64,000 nucleotides of DNA from an uncultured Pelagibacteraceae bacterium. Lineage in GTDB: Bacteria > Pseudomonadota > Alphaproteobacteria > Pelagibacterales > Pelagibacteraceae. The stretch is from assembly GCA_902613065.1 (NCBI GenBank), contig CACMFU010000005.1, forward strand, positions 1 to 64,000, read 5' to 3'. The position numbers and the translations under genes are program-made. The notes below the pieces were generated by a model. It ran no database searches. It saw only the letters and a program-made list of their open reading frames with translations, and was not told the origin of the DNA. Numbering within the stretch: position 1 is the stretch's first letter; each line of letters begins with the position of its first letter. Positions 6,063 to 15,381 of this stretch are shown piece by piece.

Positions 6063-8717
6063 CTATATTTCCCAAGGATTATTTTTATTATTGTTGAGAT
6101 TATATTTACTAATCGCTTTTTCTAGTGTTTGTAATGAAACCTTCTTATCTTCATAAAGCGTATACAAAGTACTAACAACTATATGTTTGCTATCTACCTC
6201 AAAAAAGTCTCTTAAATTTTTTCGAGTATCACTTCTTCCAAAACCATCTGTACCCATTGCTAAAAACTTATTATTTATGTGACTAGAGATTAATTGTGAG
6301 TATGCTCTTACATAATCTGAAGTGGCAATTATAGGGTCGTCATTAGAAATTAGCTGCTGCAAATAATTTTGTTTTTTATTTGCGGGAGACAATGTGTTTT
6401 GTCTTAAAACTGATTTAGCATTTTTTTCTAACTCTGAATAACTTGTTATGCTGTATAATCTTGAACCAATTCCATATTCATCTTTAAGTATTTTAGAAGC
6501 TTCTATACATTCTCTAAAAATTGGTCCAGATCCTAATAAATTTATGTTTATTTTATCATTAGAATTATCTTTAAAAAGGTAGCCACCTTTTATTATTCCA
6601 TCTTTATTTTTTATATCAATTTTAGGATGTGAGTATTTTTCGTTATTTACTGTAATGTAATAAAATTCATCTTTACATTCTGTCATCATTCTTTTCATTC
6701 CTTCATCAAATATAACAGCTAGCTCACTTGCAAAACAAGGATCGTAGGATTTTAAATTTGGAAATGTTGAAGCAATTATATGACTTTGTCCATCTTGATG
6801 CTGTAATCCTTCTCCAGCTAAAGTGGTTCGCCCAGCTGTAGCACCTATTAGAAATCCTCTTGGCATTTGATCAGCTGCAGCCCAAATCAAATCTCCTATT
6901 CTTTGAAAACCAAACATAGAATAAAAAATATAAAAGGGCATCATTGGAAAATTATGATTGCTATATGAAGTAGCTGCTGCTAGCCAAGAAGATATAGCTC
7001 CAGCTTCATTAATTCCTTCTTCTAATAATTGCCCTGTTTTTGATTCTTGATATTTCAAAATGGAAGTCGCATCTTCGGGTTCATATAGCTGACCTTCTGG
7101 TGAATATATTCCAATTTGTGAAAATAAATTAGCCATTCCAAAAGTCCTAGCTTCATCAGCAACTATTGGAACTACTCTTTTTCCAAACTCTTTATCTCTC
7201 ATTATGTTTCCTAAAGACCTTACCAGTCCAGTCGTTGTTGAATATTCTCTATTACTTTCTTCGAATAAAAAGTTTGAATGTTTTTCGATTTTTGGGGTAA
7301 CTAATTCAACTTCTTTAAAGCTTCTTTTGGGTAAAGATCCTCCTAAAGCTTCCCTTCTTTTTTTTAAATATTTTATTTCTTCAGAATTTTCATCTGGTTT
7401 ATAAAATTCCATATTTTCTAATTTATTGTCTGGAATATCTAATTGAAAACGATCTCTAAACTCTTTTAATGCATCAAGATTTAATTCTTTTTGCTGATGG
7501 TTAGTCATTTTTGACTCTCCAGCTTTTCCCATTCCATAACCTTTTTTTGTTTTAGCTAAAATAACTGTAGGTTTACCTTTGGTTTTAACAGCAGCATTAA
7601 AGGCAGCATAAAGTTTTTTAAAATCATGACCTCCTCTTTTGAGTTTATCAATTTCATCTTTACTGAGTGAAGAAACCAATTTTAAAACTTCTGGATCCTC
7701 CGCAAAAAAGTTTTTAAGGTTATACTCTCCGTCTCTTGCGCCTAATGTTTGATATTTTCCATCTACGGTTTTAGCAAAACGCTTTAACAACAAATGATCT
7801 TTATCTTTTTGAAAAATTTTATCCCATTCAGATCCCCATAGAACTTTAATTACATTCCATCCATTAGCTTTAAAGATTGTCTCAAGTTCTTGAATTATTT
7901 GTCCATTACCTCTTACAGGTCCATCTAATCTTTGGAGGTTGCAATTTATAATAAAAGTTAAATTATCTAATTTTTCTCTTGAAGCGATAGATAATCCCGC
8001 CAAACTTTCAGGTTCATCCATTTCACCATCTCCAAATAAACCCCAAACTCTTTTATTAGTTTTTAATAAATTTCTATTTTCTAAATATTTCATGAAACGA
8101 GCTTGGTAAATTGCATTAACTAAACCTATTCCCATGGACGATGTGGTAAATGTCCAGTAATCTCTCATTAAGTATGGATGGCAGTATGAAGACAGTCCTT
8201 GCTCGTTTAATTCTTGTCTATAATGTTCCAAATGATTTTTAGTTAATCTGCCCTCTAAAAAAGATCTTGCATAAATCCCTGTTGTACACTGCGACTGATA
8301 AAAAATTAAATCTGCTTCATCGCCACCTTTAAAAAAATGATTAAATCCCGTTTCAAATACCTCAGCAAAAGATGCATAACTTGCTATATGCCCTCCAAGC
8401 CCACCATAATTTTTATTTGCTTTCATAACCATAGTTAAAGCATTCCATCTTAAAATTGCTGTAATTTTTTCTTCGATTTCTAAATCTCCAGGATAAATTC
8501 CTTGGTCATATTGAGATATCGTATTTCTGTATGGTGAATATGGAACTGGAGAATATAATACTCTTAAATCTTTTGCTCTTTTCTCAAGTTTTTCTAAAAT
8601 TAGTTTAGCACCCTCTCTACCATGATTTTCAACAACTGCATCAAGAGAGTCTAACCAATCAGTCAATTCTTGATTATCTAATTTTTGGTTTTGATTAGCT
8701 TTAAATTCTTTGCTCAT
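6063..8717 (-). CDS. aceE: Pyruvate dehydrogenase E1 component, homodimeric type
   Basis: 884 residues from the preferred ATG (MSKEFKANQN). An upstream TTG at 8735 extends the frame by six residues but is a poorer start. The protein aligns in outline with gammaproteobacterial-type AceE. It has the thiamine-diphosphate site GLFGDGEMDEPES with its metal-binding residues, the large pyrimidine and C-terminal transketolase-like domains, and the GEGLQHQDGQSH loop. It decarboxylates pyruvate and reductively acetylates E2. No E2 or E3 gene is adjacent. TATAAT lies only 6 nt upstream of this ATG, so the mRNA may be leaderless. The deacetylase and msrB follow in the same direction. Confidence 0.95.
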   Translation of the reverse strand: MSKEFKANQNQKLDNQELTDWLDSLDAVVENHGREGAKLILEKLEKRAKDLRVLYSPVPYSPYRNTISQYDQGIYPGDLEIEEKITAILRWNALTMVMKANKNYGGLGGHIASYASFAEVFETGFNHFFKGGDEADLIFYQSQCTTGIYARSFLEGRLTKNHLEHYRQELNEQGLSSYCHPYLMRDYWTFTTSSMGIGLVNAIYQARFMKYLENRNLLKTNKRVWGLFGDGEMDEPESLAGLSIASREKLDNLTFIINCNLQRLDGPVRGNGQIIQELETIFKANGWNVIKVLWGSEWDKIFQKDKDHLLLKRFAKTVDGKYQTLGARDGEYNLKNFFAEDPEVLKLVSSLSKDEIDKLKRGGHDFKKLYAAFNAAVKTKGKPTVILAKTKKGYGMGKAGESKMTNHQQKELNLDALKEFRDRFQLDIPDNKLENMEFYKPDENSEEIKYLKKRREALGGSLPKRSFKEVELVTPKIEKHSNFLFEESNREYSTTTGLVRSLGNIMRDKEFGKRVVPIVADEARTFGMANLFSQIGIYSPEGQLYEPEDATSILKYQESKTGQLLEEGINEAGAISSWLAAATSYSNHNFPMMPFYIFYSMFGFQRIGDLIWAAADQMPRGFLIGATAGRTTLAGEGLQHQDGQSHIIASTFPNLKSYDPCFASELAVIFDEGMKRMMTECKDEFYYITVNNEKYSHPKIDIKNKDGIIKGGYLFKDNSNDKININLLGSGPIFRECIEASKILKDEYGIGSRLYSITSYSELEKNAKSVLRQNTLSPANKKQNYLQQLISNDDPIIATSDYVRAYSQLISSHINNKFLAMGTDGFGRSDTRKNLRDFFEVDSKHIVVSTLYTLYEDKKVSLQTLEKAISKYNLNNNKNNPWEI

Positions 8718-8723
8718 CAAAAT

Positions 8724-8729
8724 AATTAT
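8724..8729 (-). promoter_or_regulatory. Candidate -10 box for aceE (possible leaderless transcript)
   Basis: Reading leftward the sequence is GTGTATAATTATTTTG followed by ATG. A consensus TATAAT ends 6 nt before the aceE start codon, which would place transcription initiation at or next to the AUG. No convincing -35 box is seen 16-18 nt upstream, only A/T-rich sequence, and in such AT-rich DNA a TATAAT by chance is likely enough to keep this tentative. Confidence 0.3.
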
Positions 8730-8776
8730 ACACAAAAAATTAAAATTTTTATCTGTAAAAATTGTCTTAATTTAAT

Positions 8777-9727
8777 TTATTCAATAACTCTTTGAGGTTT
8801 ACCTGATGCAAAACTATCAAGATTTTCAATCATTTGATTGTAGAAAGTTGCATAATTTTCAGCGGTGACATATCCAATATGGGGCAGTAGAAGAGCGTTT
8901 TGTACAAATCTAAGTTTGTGACTTTCAGGTAAAGGTTCTTTTTCATAAACATCCAAACCTGCTCCAGCTATAATATTTGTTGATAAGGCTATAATAAGAT
9001 CATCTTCATTAACTATTTCACCTCTTGAAGTATTTATTAAATAGGAAGTTTTTTTCATTTTCTCAAATTCTTTAATAGTAATACAATTTCTATATCTATC
9101 TCCTCCTTGAACATGAATAGATAAAAAGTCAGAATTTTGAATTAAATCATCTTTACTACAAGGTAAAACGTCAAGCTCTTTGCATTTATCTAAATTTAAA
9201 TTTTCACTCCAAGCCATAATTTGCATACCAAAAGCTTTACCAATTTTAGCAACTTGAGATCCTACTCTTCCTAGTCCTAATAAGCCTAGAATTTTACCTT
9301 TTAATTCTAAACCAATGGTTGATTGCCAATATCCTTGATACATATTATCTATTTCTGTTTTAAAATTTCTAGCAAGTCCTAAAATTAATGCCCAAGTTAA
9401 CTCTGGTGTTGGATTGCTATTGATTTCAGTACCAGTGACTACAACCTTATTTTTTTTAGCTACTTCTAAATTTATTGATTTATTTCTCATCCCGCTTGTA
9501 ACAATTAATTTTAATTTCTTTAATTGTTCTATAAGATTTTTAGTTATTTTTGTTCTTTCTCTCATTATAAAAAGAACTTCAAATTCTTTTAATTTTTCAA
9601 TTGCATCATCTTCATTTTCAAATGGATCATTAAATACCTGAAATTCATATTTTGAGGATAATTTTTTAAGATCTATAAAATCTTTTGAAATATTTTGATA
9701 ATCGTCGAGTATAGCTACTTTAAGCAT
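8777..9727 (-). CDS. D-isomer specific 2-hydroxyacid dehydrogenase family protein
   Basis: 316 residues from ATG 9727 (MLKVAILDDYQ). The frame extends further upstream, but the extra hydrophobic stretch only repeats transporter sequence in another frame, and the chosen start gives a normal N-terminus. The Rossmann motif GLLGLGRVGSQVAK is present, as are TSRGEIVNEDDL and the substrate/catalytic elements ending at LLLPHIGY with the conserved histidine. It probably reduces or oxidises a 2-hydroxy/2-keto acid with NAD(P). It overlaps the EamA transporter gene by 8 nt and follows a DadA-like oxidase, suggesting a small D-amino-acid or hydroxyacid operon. The substrate is unknown. Confidence 0.88.
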   Translation of the reverse strand: MLKVAILDDYQNISKDFIDLKKLSSKYEFQVFNDPFENEDDAIEKLKEFEVLFIMRERTKITKNLIEQLKKLKLIVTSGMRNKSINLEVAKKNKVVVTGTEINSNPTPELTWALILGLARNFKTEIDNMYQGYWQSTIGLELKGKILGLLGLGRVGSQVAKIGKAFGMQIMAWSENLNLDKCKELDVLPCSKDDLIQNSDFLSIHVQGGDRYRNCITIKEFEKMKKTSYLINTSRGEIVNEDDLIIALSTNIIAGAGLDVYEKEPLPESHKLRFVQNALLLPHIGYVTAENYATFYNQMIENLDSFASGKPQRVIE

Positions 9728-10625
9728 TTTTTTTGTTTGAAAGTAATATCCCTGAAATAATAAATATTCCACCGATATAATGATAAAATAGTAATACTTC
9801 ATCAAATATTATCATTGCAAGAATTGCCGCAAGAATCGGCATTAAATGTAAATAAATTCCTGCCCTATTAGCACCTATTAAAGCAACTCCTTTTATCCAG
9901 AAAAAGAAAGAAATGATGCCAGGCAACAAAACAACATAAGATAAAACAAGAATGAAATTTGTATTAATTGTAATTCGATTACCAATGTAAATATAGTCTA
10001 TTGCATACATTGGTATAAGAAATATTACACCAAGACCAATAACAACTTGAAGTAAAGTTATCGGAGATAATCCATAATTTTTTTTCTTTAAAAGCGCTGA
10101 ATAAAGCGACCAAGATATCATTGCAAATAATGCAAACAAATCTCCTTTTTCAAAAGCTAAATTTCTAAAGACTTCAAAATTTGCTTTTGAAATTATAAAT
10201 AATACACCTAACAAAGAAAATACAACTCCCAAAACCTGAAAGGTATTTGTTTTCTCTATTTTTAAAATAATAGAAAATAAAATTATCATAACTGGAACAG
10301 TAGAAATCATAAGTACACCCGTAATTACTTGTGTGGTTTTCAAAGAATAAAAAAGTGCTGAATTAAAAATACTAACTGCTGTTATTCCTAAAAAACATAA
10401 GAGATAGATATTTTTTAAAATTAATTCTTTTTTTTCAAGCATCTCTTTGTAAGTGAAAGGTAGTAAAATTAGAAAGGCCAGTGACCACCTCAATATGTTT
10501 AAAGAAATTGGGGGTATATCATTTAAACCTGCAATCTTTCCAACAATAAAATTTCCAGACCAAAACAAAGCTGCTAAAAAAAGCAAAATAGATGCAATTA
10601 TAATATTACTTTTATTTTCAATCAT
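9720..10625 (-). CDS. EamA/DMT-superfamily transporter
   Basis: 301-residue membrane protein with about ten hydrophobic segments arranged as two EamA repeats. The first starts with the typical LFWSGNFIVGK motif, and the second includes FALFAMISWSLYSALLKKK and the closing GGIFIISGILLSNKK. DMT proteins of this type usually export amino acids or other metabolites; the substrate cannot be read from sequence. It starts 27 nt after the DadA-like gene and overlaps the hydroxyacid dehydrogenase start by 8 nt, so the three are probably one operon. Confidence 0.9.
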   Translation of the reverse strand: MIENKSNIIIASILLFLAALFWSGNFIVGKIAGLNDIPPISLNILRWSLAFLILLPFTYKEMLEKKELILKNIYLLCFLGITAVSIFNSALFYSLKTTQVITGVLMISTVPVMIILFSIILKIEKTNTFQVLGVVFSLLGVLFIISKANFEVFRNLAFEKGDLFALFAMISWSLYSALLKKKNYGLSPITLLQVVIGLGVIFLIPMYAIDYIYIGNRITINTNFILVLSYVVLLPGIISFFFWIKGVALIGANRAGIYLHLMPILAAILAMIIFDEVLLFYHYIGGIFIISGILLSNKKNA

Positions 10626-10652
10626 TAAATAGAGTACTATAAAAGATTACTT

Positions 10653-11894
10653 TTAACTAAACCTTATTGAACTGTATGGTTGTAAATCTAAGTTGGTATT
10701 CTCACCTGATATCATTTTAGATATAATTTTTCCTGATATTGCGCCCAGCGTCCAGCCTAAGTGATGATGACCAAAGGAATAAAAAACATTTTTATAGTTT
10801 TTTGATGGCCCTAGAACTGGTAGAAAATCTGGCAATGTTGGTCTAAATCCAAGCCACTCATCTTTATGCTCTGGCAAACCATCTAACATATCCTTTGCAT
10901 TTAGTATTAAATTTTTTATTCTCGATTTTGATGGAGAGTTTTCCAACCCACCAAATTCAACAGTTCCAACAACACGTAAACCCTGTTCCATTGGTGTCAT
11001 TCCAAAACCTCTATTTGCATAAACAATTGGTCTTGAAATTAAATGGTCATAATCTTTAAAATGAACATGATATCCTCTTTCAGTATCTAGAGGTATATTT
11101 TCATGTAATTTGTCTGTTAGTCTTTTTGAAAATGCCCCGCAAGCAATTACAAGTCTATCAAAAATAAATCTTTGTGTTTCAGTTCTAAGAACCGGTTTTT
11201 CTTCATCAAAATCTATATCTTGAATATTTAATTTTAAAAACTTGCCGCCTTTATTTACAAAATTTTCAAATAATTTTATTAAAATTTTTCTTGGATTTCT
11301 AGCGTGCCTTGCGTAATCATAAAAAACACCACCATGATAAAATGGTTTTAAGTTTGGCTCTAAATCATGAATTTCTTTTTTATTGACTAATTGTTGTTTT
11401 ACTCCAAGTTGATCTCTAATTCGAATTTCTAATTCTCTACTCTTCATATTTTGGTCAGTCCAAACATAAAGAATTCCATTATTTTCTACTAACCCATCTA
11501 AATCAATTTCATCAAATAATTCATCAAATGCTGGCAGAGATTGATCTAAAATTTGATGCATATTTTTTGCTGTATGCATCATTTTTTCCTCCCTACAATT
11601 TAAGATAAATTTAGCAAACCAAGGAATCATTTTTGGCACATAGTTCCATTTTAAAGCTAGAGGTCCTCTTGAACTAATTAACATTGAAGGAACATCTGCT
11701 ATGACATCTGGTCTGTTTAAAGGGACAGACGCATAAGGAGAAAAATGACCAGCATTTCCATATGATGCTGCACTTCCTGGCTCTTCTCTATCAAAAAGTG
11801 TTACTTGAAAACCTTTTTTTTGTAGAAACAAAGCATTACAAACACCTTGTATACCAGCACCAATAATTCCAATCTTTAGATTTTTTTCATCCAC
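10653..11894 (-). CDS. D-amino-acid dehydrogenase-like FAD oxidoreductase (DadA family)
   Basis: 413 residues. The N-terminal dinucleotide-binding motif is GIIGAGIQGVCNALFLQKKG, followed by the DadA-like SAASYGNAGHFSPYA. The C-terminal segment VFYSFGHHHLGWTLGAISGK is typical of DadA and of the DAO family in general. It likely oxidatively deaminates D-amino acids, or demethylates or oxidises related amines such as hydroxyproline epimers, passing electrons to the membrane. It is the first gene of a run with an EamA transporter and a 2-hydroxyacid dehydrogenase. The exact substrate is uncertain. Confidence 0.87.
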   Translation of the reverse strand: MDEKNLKIGIIGAGIQGVCNALFLQKKGFQVTLFDREEPGSAASYGNAGHFSPYASVPLNRPDVIADVPSMLISSRGPLALKWNYVPKMIPWFAKFILNCREEKMMHTAKNMHQILDQSLPAFDELFDEIDLDGLVENNGILYVWTDQNMKSRELEIRIRDQLGVKQQLVNKKEIHDLEPNLKPFYHGGVFYDYARHARNPRKILIKLFENFVNKGGKFLKLNIQDIDFDEEKPVLRTETQRFIFDRLVIACGAFSKRLTDKLHENIPLDTERGYHVHFKDYDHLISRPIVYANRGFGMTPMEQGLRVVGTVEFGGLENSPSKSRIKNLILNAKDMLDGLPEHKDEWLGFRPTLPDFLPVLGPSKNYKNVFYSFGHHHLGWTLGAISGKIISKMISGENTNLDLQPYSSIRFS

Positions 11895-11966
11895 AAGAGA
11901 AATATATTTTCTAAGATATGCTTATTATATATGATATTTGATCGCGGGTTTATTTAACTTTGATTG

Positions 11967-14117
11967 TTATTTACCTATAGATATTAAGGTTAAGTCGTCA
12001 CTTAGCTTATTGCCCCCGGCAGTATTAATTACCGTATTTGATATATCTGATAATTGTTTGCTAGAATCTGCATTAAAATTTTGCTCTATAATTTTTAATG
12101 ATCCGTCTATTCCTATTTCCTCTCCTGAACTATTTAAGCTTTCAGATAAGCCATCAGTGAACGCGTAAAACCTGTTATTATCTAGCTTAACTTTATGAGT
12201 TTTATATACTGATTTGTCCTTCTGAAGTATTACACCCATAGGTGGTGAATTACTCTCATATTGTTCATAATTTCCTGATGATGATCTAATAATTGCTGGT
12301 TGATGACCTCCATTTACCCATCTTAATTCATCATTCCTCATATTATATTCTCCCAATATACTAGTAACAAACATTCCTCCAGTTTTGGTTAAAAATAGAT
12401 CGTTATTCATATGAAACATCATTTCATCTGGATCTACTTGATCTCTAGACATAATCTCAAATAAAGTTGATGCTTTTGCCATTACCATTCCTGCATGAAT
12501 TCCTTTGCCCGCAACATCAGCAATAATAAAGTAAACGCTATCATTATGAGGATAAAAGCTGAAGAAATCTCCAGAAACTTCTCTAGCTGCAATATTAATT
12601 CCGTGCACAGGGTAATTTTCTAAATTCCTTTTAGGTAAAAAGTTTTCTTGAACTTTTACTGCAAGTTTTACTTCATTTGATATTCTATCTCTCCATAATT
12701 TCTTTTCAGCTTCACTAGTTTCTAGTTTGCTCATTAATCTATTGTAATAAAGTCCAATTACACCTCCTGCAGTAAATGGATCCTGTGGACCTCTAACAGT
12801 TAAATCACCAGACTCAGACTGTTTTTCTAAAATAGTAATTAAATCATGTTCTACAGAAGTTGCATTGTGCTCAGCAATATTCAAACCTAACTCTTCATGT
12901 AACGGGCTTACTCTTAGCGGATAAATATAATTTAAAATTTTTAATAAAATATATGATCCAAAAAATGAAAATACACCGATTGAAACAATTCCAATAAACT
13001 GTACTTTGATTTGCTCTAGTCTAGTTAATCCTGTTCCAAGTATTTCAAGATCACTAAATAATCCAACTGCTATAGTTCCCCAAACTCCTGCTGCCAAATG
13101 AACAGGGACAGCACCTACAACATCATCTATTTCAAATTTATTTAAAAATTCATTTACAAAAATTGCAACTACCGCTCCTATAATTCCTACAAATATTGAA
13201 GTAACTGATGTCATTGAATTACATCCAGCTGTGATAGCAACTAACCCTGCAAGTGGTCCAAGAATTACATAGTAAGGATCTGGTTTTTTAAATAAAGCAA
13301 ATGAAATTCCAAGACCAGTTAATAACCCAAAAGAAGCTGCAAGAAATGTATTTATTAAAATTAGAGGAACTGCTTCGTCCATAGCTCCATTACTTCCACC
13401 ATTAAAACCAAACCATCCGAACCATAAAATTAAAGTTCCCAAAACTGCCAAAGGAAAGCTTGAGCCTGTGAATTTTCCCTTGTTTGCATCTGAATATTTT
13501 CCAATTCTGGGACCTAATATTAAAACTGCAGAAAGAGCTATCCAACCACCAACAGAGTGAACTATTGTACTACCTGCAAAATCAACAAATCCAATATCTG
13601 TCAGCCATCCAGTTGTTTTAACTTGTCCTGTAACAGCAAGTAATTGTCTTGTTGCATCGATATTATTCAAATAACTAGAGGACCAAGCCCAATGACCAAC
13701 TATTGGATATATAATTCCTGTAGCAATAATTGTTATTATCAAATAGCCATTAAATTTCATTCTTTCAGCAACTGCGCCTGAAACAATTGTAGCTGCTGTT
13801 GCAACGAACATTGCTTGAAATACAAAATATGTCATGTATTCAGCCTGATCTGTTTTAAAAAAGAATAAATCTGTTCCAAAATAGCCATTAAAACTCTTTC
13901 CAAACATCAATCCGAAACCAAATAACCAAAAGATTACAACTGCCAAACCAAAATCAGCTGCATTTTTAAGAGCAACGTTAATGCTATTTTTATGCCTAGA
14001 AAGACCTGTTTCCATACACATAAATCCTGCTTGCATAATGAAAACAAGAATTGCACAATCTATAACCCAAAGGGTATCTACAAATGATTTTACCGATTCC
14101 AGATCTACATTCTCCAT
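11967..14117 (-). CDS. Ammonium transporter (Amt) fused to a PP2C/SpoIIE serine phosphatase
   Basis: 716 residues. Residues about 10-400 are a full Amt channel. It shows EAxTAATIVSGAVAER-like sequence (FVATAATIVSGAVAER, 104-119), both pore histidines (H187 in IVHSVGG and H340 in VPVHLAAG), FGWFGFNGGS and the ADDVVG-like DDVVGAVPVH. Residues about 415-490 form a charged helical linker. Residues about 490-716 are an RsbU/SpoIIE-type PP2C domain with the metal-binding aspartates in EVSGDFF (D517), IADVAGKG (D534), FTDGLSE (D655) and LSDDLT (D707/D708). Both halves therefore look active. It probably transports or senses ammonium and dephosphorylates a phospho-STAS protein; a STAS gene lies 1.4 kb away. 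No frameshift is needed; the fusion is a single open frame. Confidence 0.93.
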   Translation of the reverse strand: MENVDLESVKSFVDTLWVIDCAILVFIMQAGFMCMETGLSRHKNSINVALKNAADFGLAVVIFWLFGFGLMFGKSFNGYFGTDLFFFKTDQAEYMTYFVFQAMFVATAATIVSGAVAERMKFNGYLIITIIATGIIYPIVGHWAWSSSYLNNIDATRQLLAVTGQVKTTGWLTDIGFVDFAGSTIVHSVGGWIALSAVLILGPRIGKYSDANKGKFTGSSFPLAVLGTLILWFGWFGFNGGSNGAMDEAVPLILINTFLAASFGLLTGLGISFALFKKPDPYYVILGPLAGLVAITAGCNSMTSVTSIFVGIIGAVVAIFVNEFLNKFEIDDVVGAVPVHLAAGVWGTIAVGLFSDLEILGTGLTRLEQIKVQFIGIVSIGVFSFFGSYILLKILNYIYPLRVSPLHEELGLNIAEHNATSVEHDLITILEKQSESGDLTVRGPQDPFTAGGVIGLYYNRLMSKLETSEAEKKLWRDRISNEVKLAVKVQENFLPKRNLENYPVHGINIAAREVSGDFFSFYPHNDSVYFIIADVAGKGIHAGMVMAKASTLFEIMSRDQVDPDEMMFHMNNDLFLTKTGGMFVTSILGEYNMRNDELRWVNGGHQPAIIRSSSGNYEQYESNSPPMGVILQKDKSVYKTHKVKLDNNRFYAFTDGLSESLNSSGEEIGIDGSLKIIEQNFNADSSKQLSDISNTVINTAGGNKLSDDLTLISIGK

Positions 14118-14183
14118 TTCATTTCCTTAGGTTATAATTAAATAAATATACATCATAGAAATTAGATGCTCAAATTAGGTTTG

Positions 14184-14429
14184 TTACTCTTTCTTTTTCC
14201 AAATAAAATAAAATAAGTAAGGTGATAAAGCTGGCACAACACCAAACCAAAACCATTCATCCCATCGAAAGCTTTTATCTAGCATAGGACTTTTTAAACC
14301 ATTCCACCACGTTAGATACCCAATAAAAATTATCCAACCTAAACTAATAGTTGTATAAATTTTAAATTTTTTTTCTAATTCTCCAGAAAATATAAATTTA
14401 ATTTTTTCTAAATATTTTTGATAATCCAT
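14184..14429 (-). CDS. Small membrane protein of unknown function next to pilin genes
   Basis: 81 residues, not recognised. A charged cytoplasmic N-terminus (about 1-22) is followed by two hydrophobic segments (about 25-42 and 61-77), and the chain ends KKKE. It is Trp-rich, with six tryptophans between 32 and 76. It starts 9 nt after the stop of the second pilin gene in the same direction, so it is probably cotranscribed with the pilins. A role in pilin handling is possible but unsupported. Confidence 0.65.
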   Translation of the reverse strand: MDYQKYLEKIKFIFSGELEKKFKIYTTISLGWIIFIGYLTWWNGLKSPMLDKSFRWDEWFWFGVVPALSPYLFYFIWKKKE

Positions 14430-14438
14430 GAATTTGTA

Positions 14439-14861
14439 TTAACAGGTAGAAGTGTCGAGCTTTCCGCTTCTAGTTAGTGTCGGAGCACATTTGTTGCCTG
14501 GTGTTGTAGATTTTGCTTTTACTTTATAGTCTGCCGTTGTTCCTTCAACGCAAACCCAAAAACCGAGTTCCTTTGTAATGAGATTTGCTTCATTCATGAA
14601 GTTTTTTTCTAAATCACTTGAGGTAGATGCACTAGGTGTGCATGCAGAAGTTTGGATCCAATAAGATCCTGTTTCGGAATACCATTCGGCTTGTGCAAGC
14701 GTTACTTGTTGCATTATATTTATTACTGCTTTTTTTTTGGCTGCTTTTGTGTAGCCATTGTAACTCATTAAGCCAACTGTTGATATGACTCCTAAGATTG
14801 CAACAACAACTAAAAGCTCAATAAGTGAAAACCCTGAGCTTTTAGTATTGTTGAAATTCAA
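14439..14861 (-). CDS. Type IV pilin-like protein (PilE type)
   Basis: 140 residues. The prepilin leader ends SSG and is followed by FSLIELLVVVAILGVIS, so PilD would cut after Gly10 and N-methylate the phenylalanine. Glu5 of the mature protein, needed for assembly, is present. The globular part has four cysteines, including a C-terminal pair (CAP...STC) that could form the D-region disulfide loop, as in PilE-like minor pilins. It starts 12 nt after the other pilin gene. It could be a second major or a minor pilin; the relative amounts cannot be inferred. Confidence 0.88.
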   Translation of the reverse strand: MNFNNTKSSGFSLIELLVVVAILGVISTVGLMSYNGYTKAAKKKAVINIMQQVTLAQAEWYSETGSYWIQTSACTPSASTSSDLEKNFMNEANLITKELGFWVCVEGTTADYKVKAKSTTPGNKCAPTLTRSGKLDTSTC

Positions 14862-14873
14862 AATTTATTAATC

Positions 14874-15344
14874 TTAATCGTCCGCAACACTAACTGTTTC
14901 AGTTAGTACATCACCTGAGTCTGAACCCCATTTAGTACTCACAGATAAACTACCAGCAGTTGCGCTCTTGCTAATAACTGTCTGTCCCTTGGTAGAAGAT
15001 ACTATATCATTACCAGAGTTTACAGCATGAGCTGCTGTCTTAGTGTTGTGTGGGTTTTTATCTTTAAATATCGTTGTTAAATTTCCAGATATTTGAGTAT
15101 AAATACCGTCTCTATTTGTTGGACAAGATAAACCTCCAAAAATCGAAGAAACATCCATTTCGCATTTTTTAGATTCTGCTGCTAAAAACTTTGCTGTTGA
15201 TGCATGAATTGTTTTCGATGCACTTTTCTTTGCTGATGTTGTATATCCGTTATAAGCAACAACTCCAACAGCTGCTAAGATACCTATAATTGCTACAACA
15301 ACTAATAATTCTATAAGTGTAAAACCTTTGTTATTTTTTTTCAT
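14874..15344 (-). CDS. pilA: Type IV pilin (probable major pilin)
   Basis: 156 residues. It has a short basic leader MKKNNKG, then FTLIELLVVVAIIGILAAVGVVAYNGY, a textbook class-III prepilin signal and N-terminal helix with mature Glu5. The body is Thr/Ser/Ala-rich with one cysteine pair (C56 and C69, approximately). It is the first gene of its transcript, with a good Shine-Dalgarno (AGGAAG) about 8 nt before ATG and a candidate promoter just upstream, which suits the major subunit. It faces the divergently transcribed STAS/kinase pair across a 139-nt spacer. Confidence 0.87.
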   Translation of the reverse strand: MKKNNKGFTLIELLVVVAIIGILAAVGVVAYNGYTTSAKKSASKTIHASTAKFLAAESKKCEMDVSSIFGGLSCPTNRDGIYTQISGNLTTIFKDKNPHNTKTAAHAVNSGNDIVSSTKGQTVISKSATAGSLSVSTKWGSDSGDVLTETVSVADD

Positions 15345-15381
15345 AAATACGCTTCCTATATATTTGTAAAAACTTTGTATA

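Noticed and set aside
8718-8735. TTG-initiated N-terminal extension of aceE
   Set aside because: Adds only MCIIIL-type residues; the internal ATG at 8717 gives a normal AceE start.
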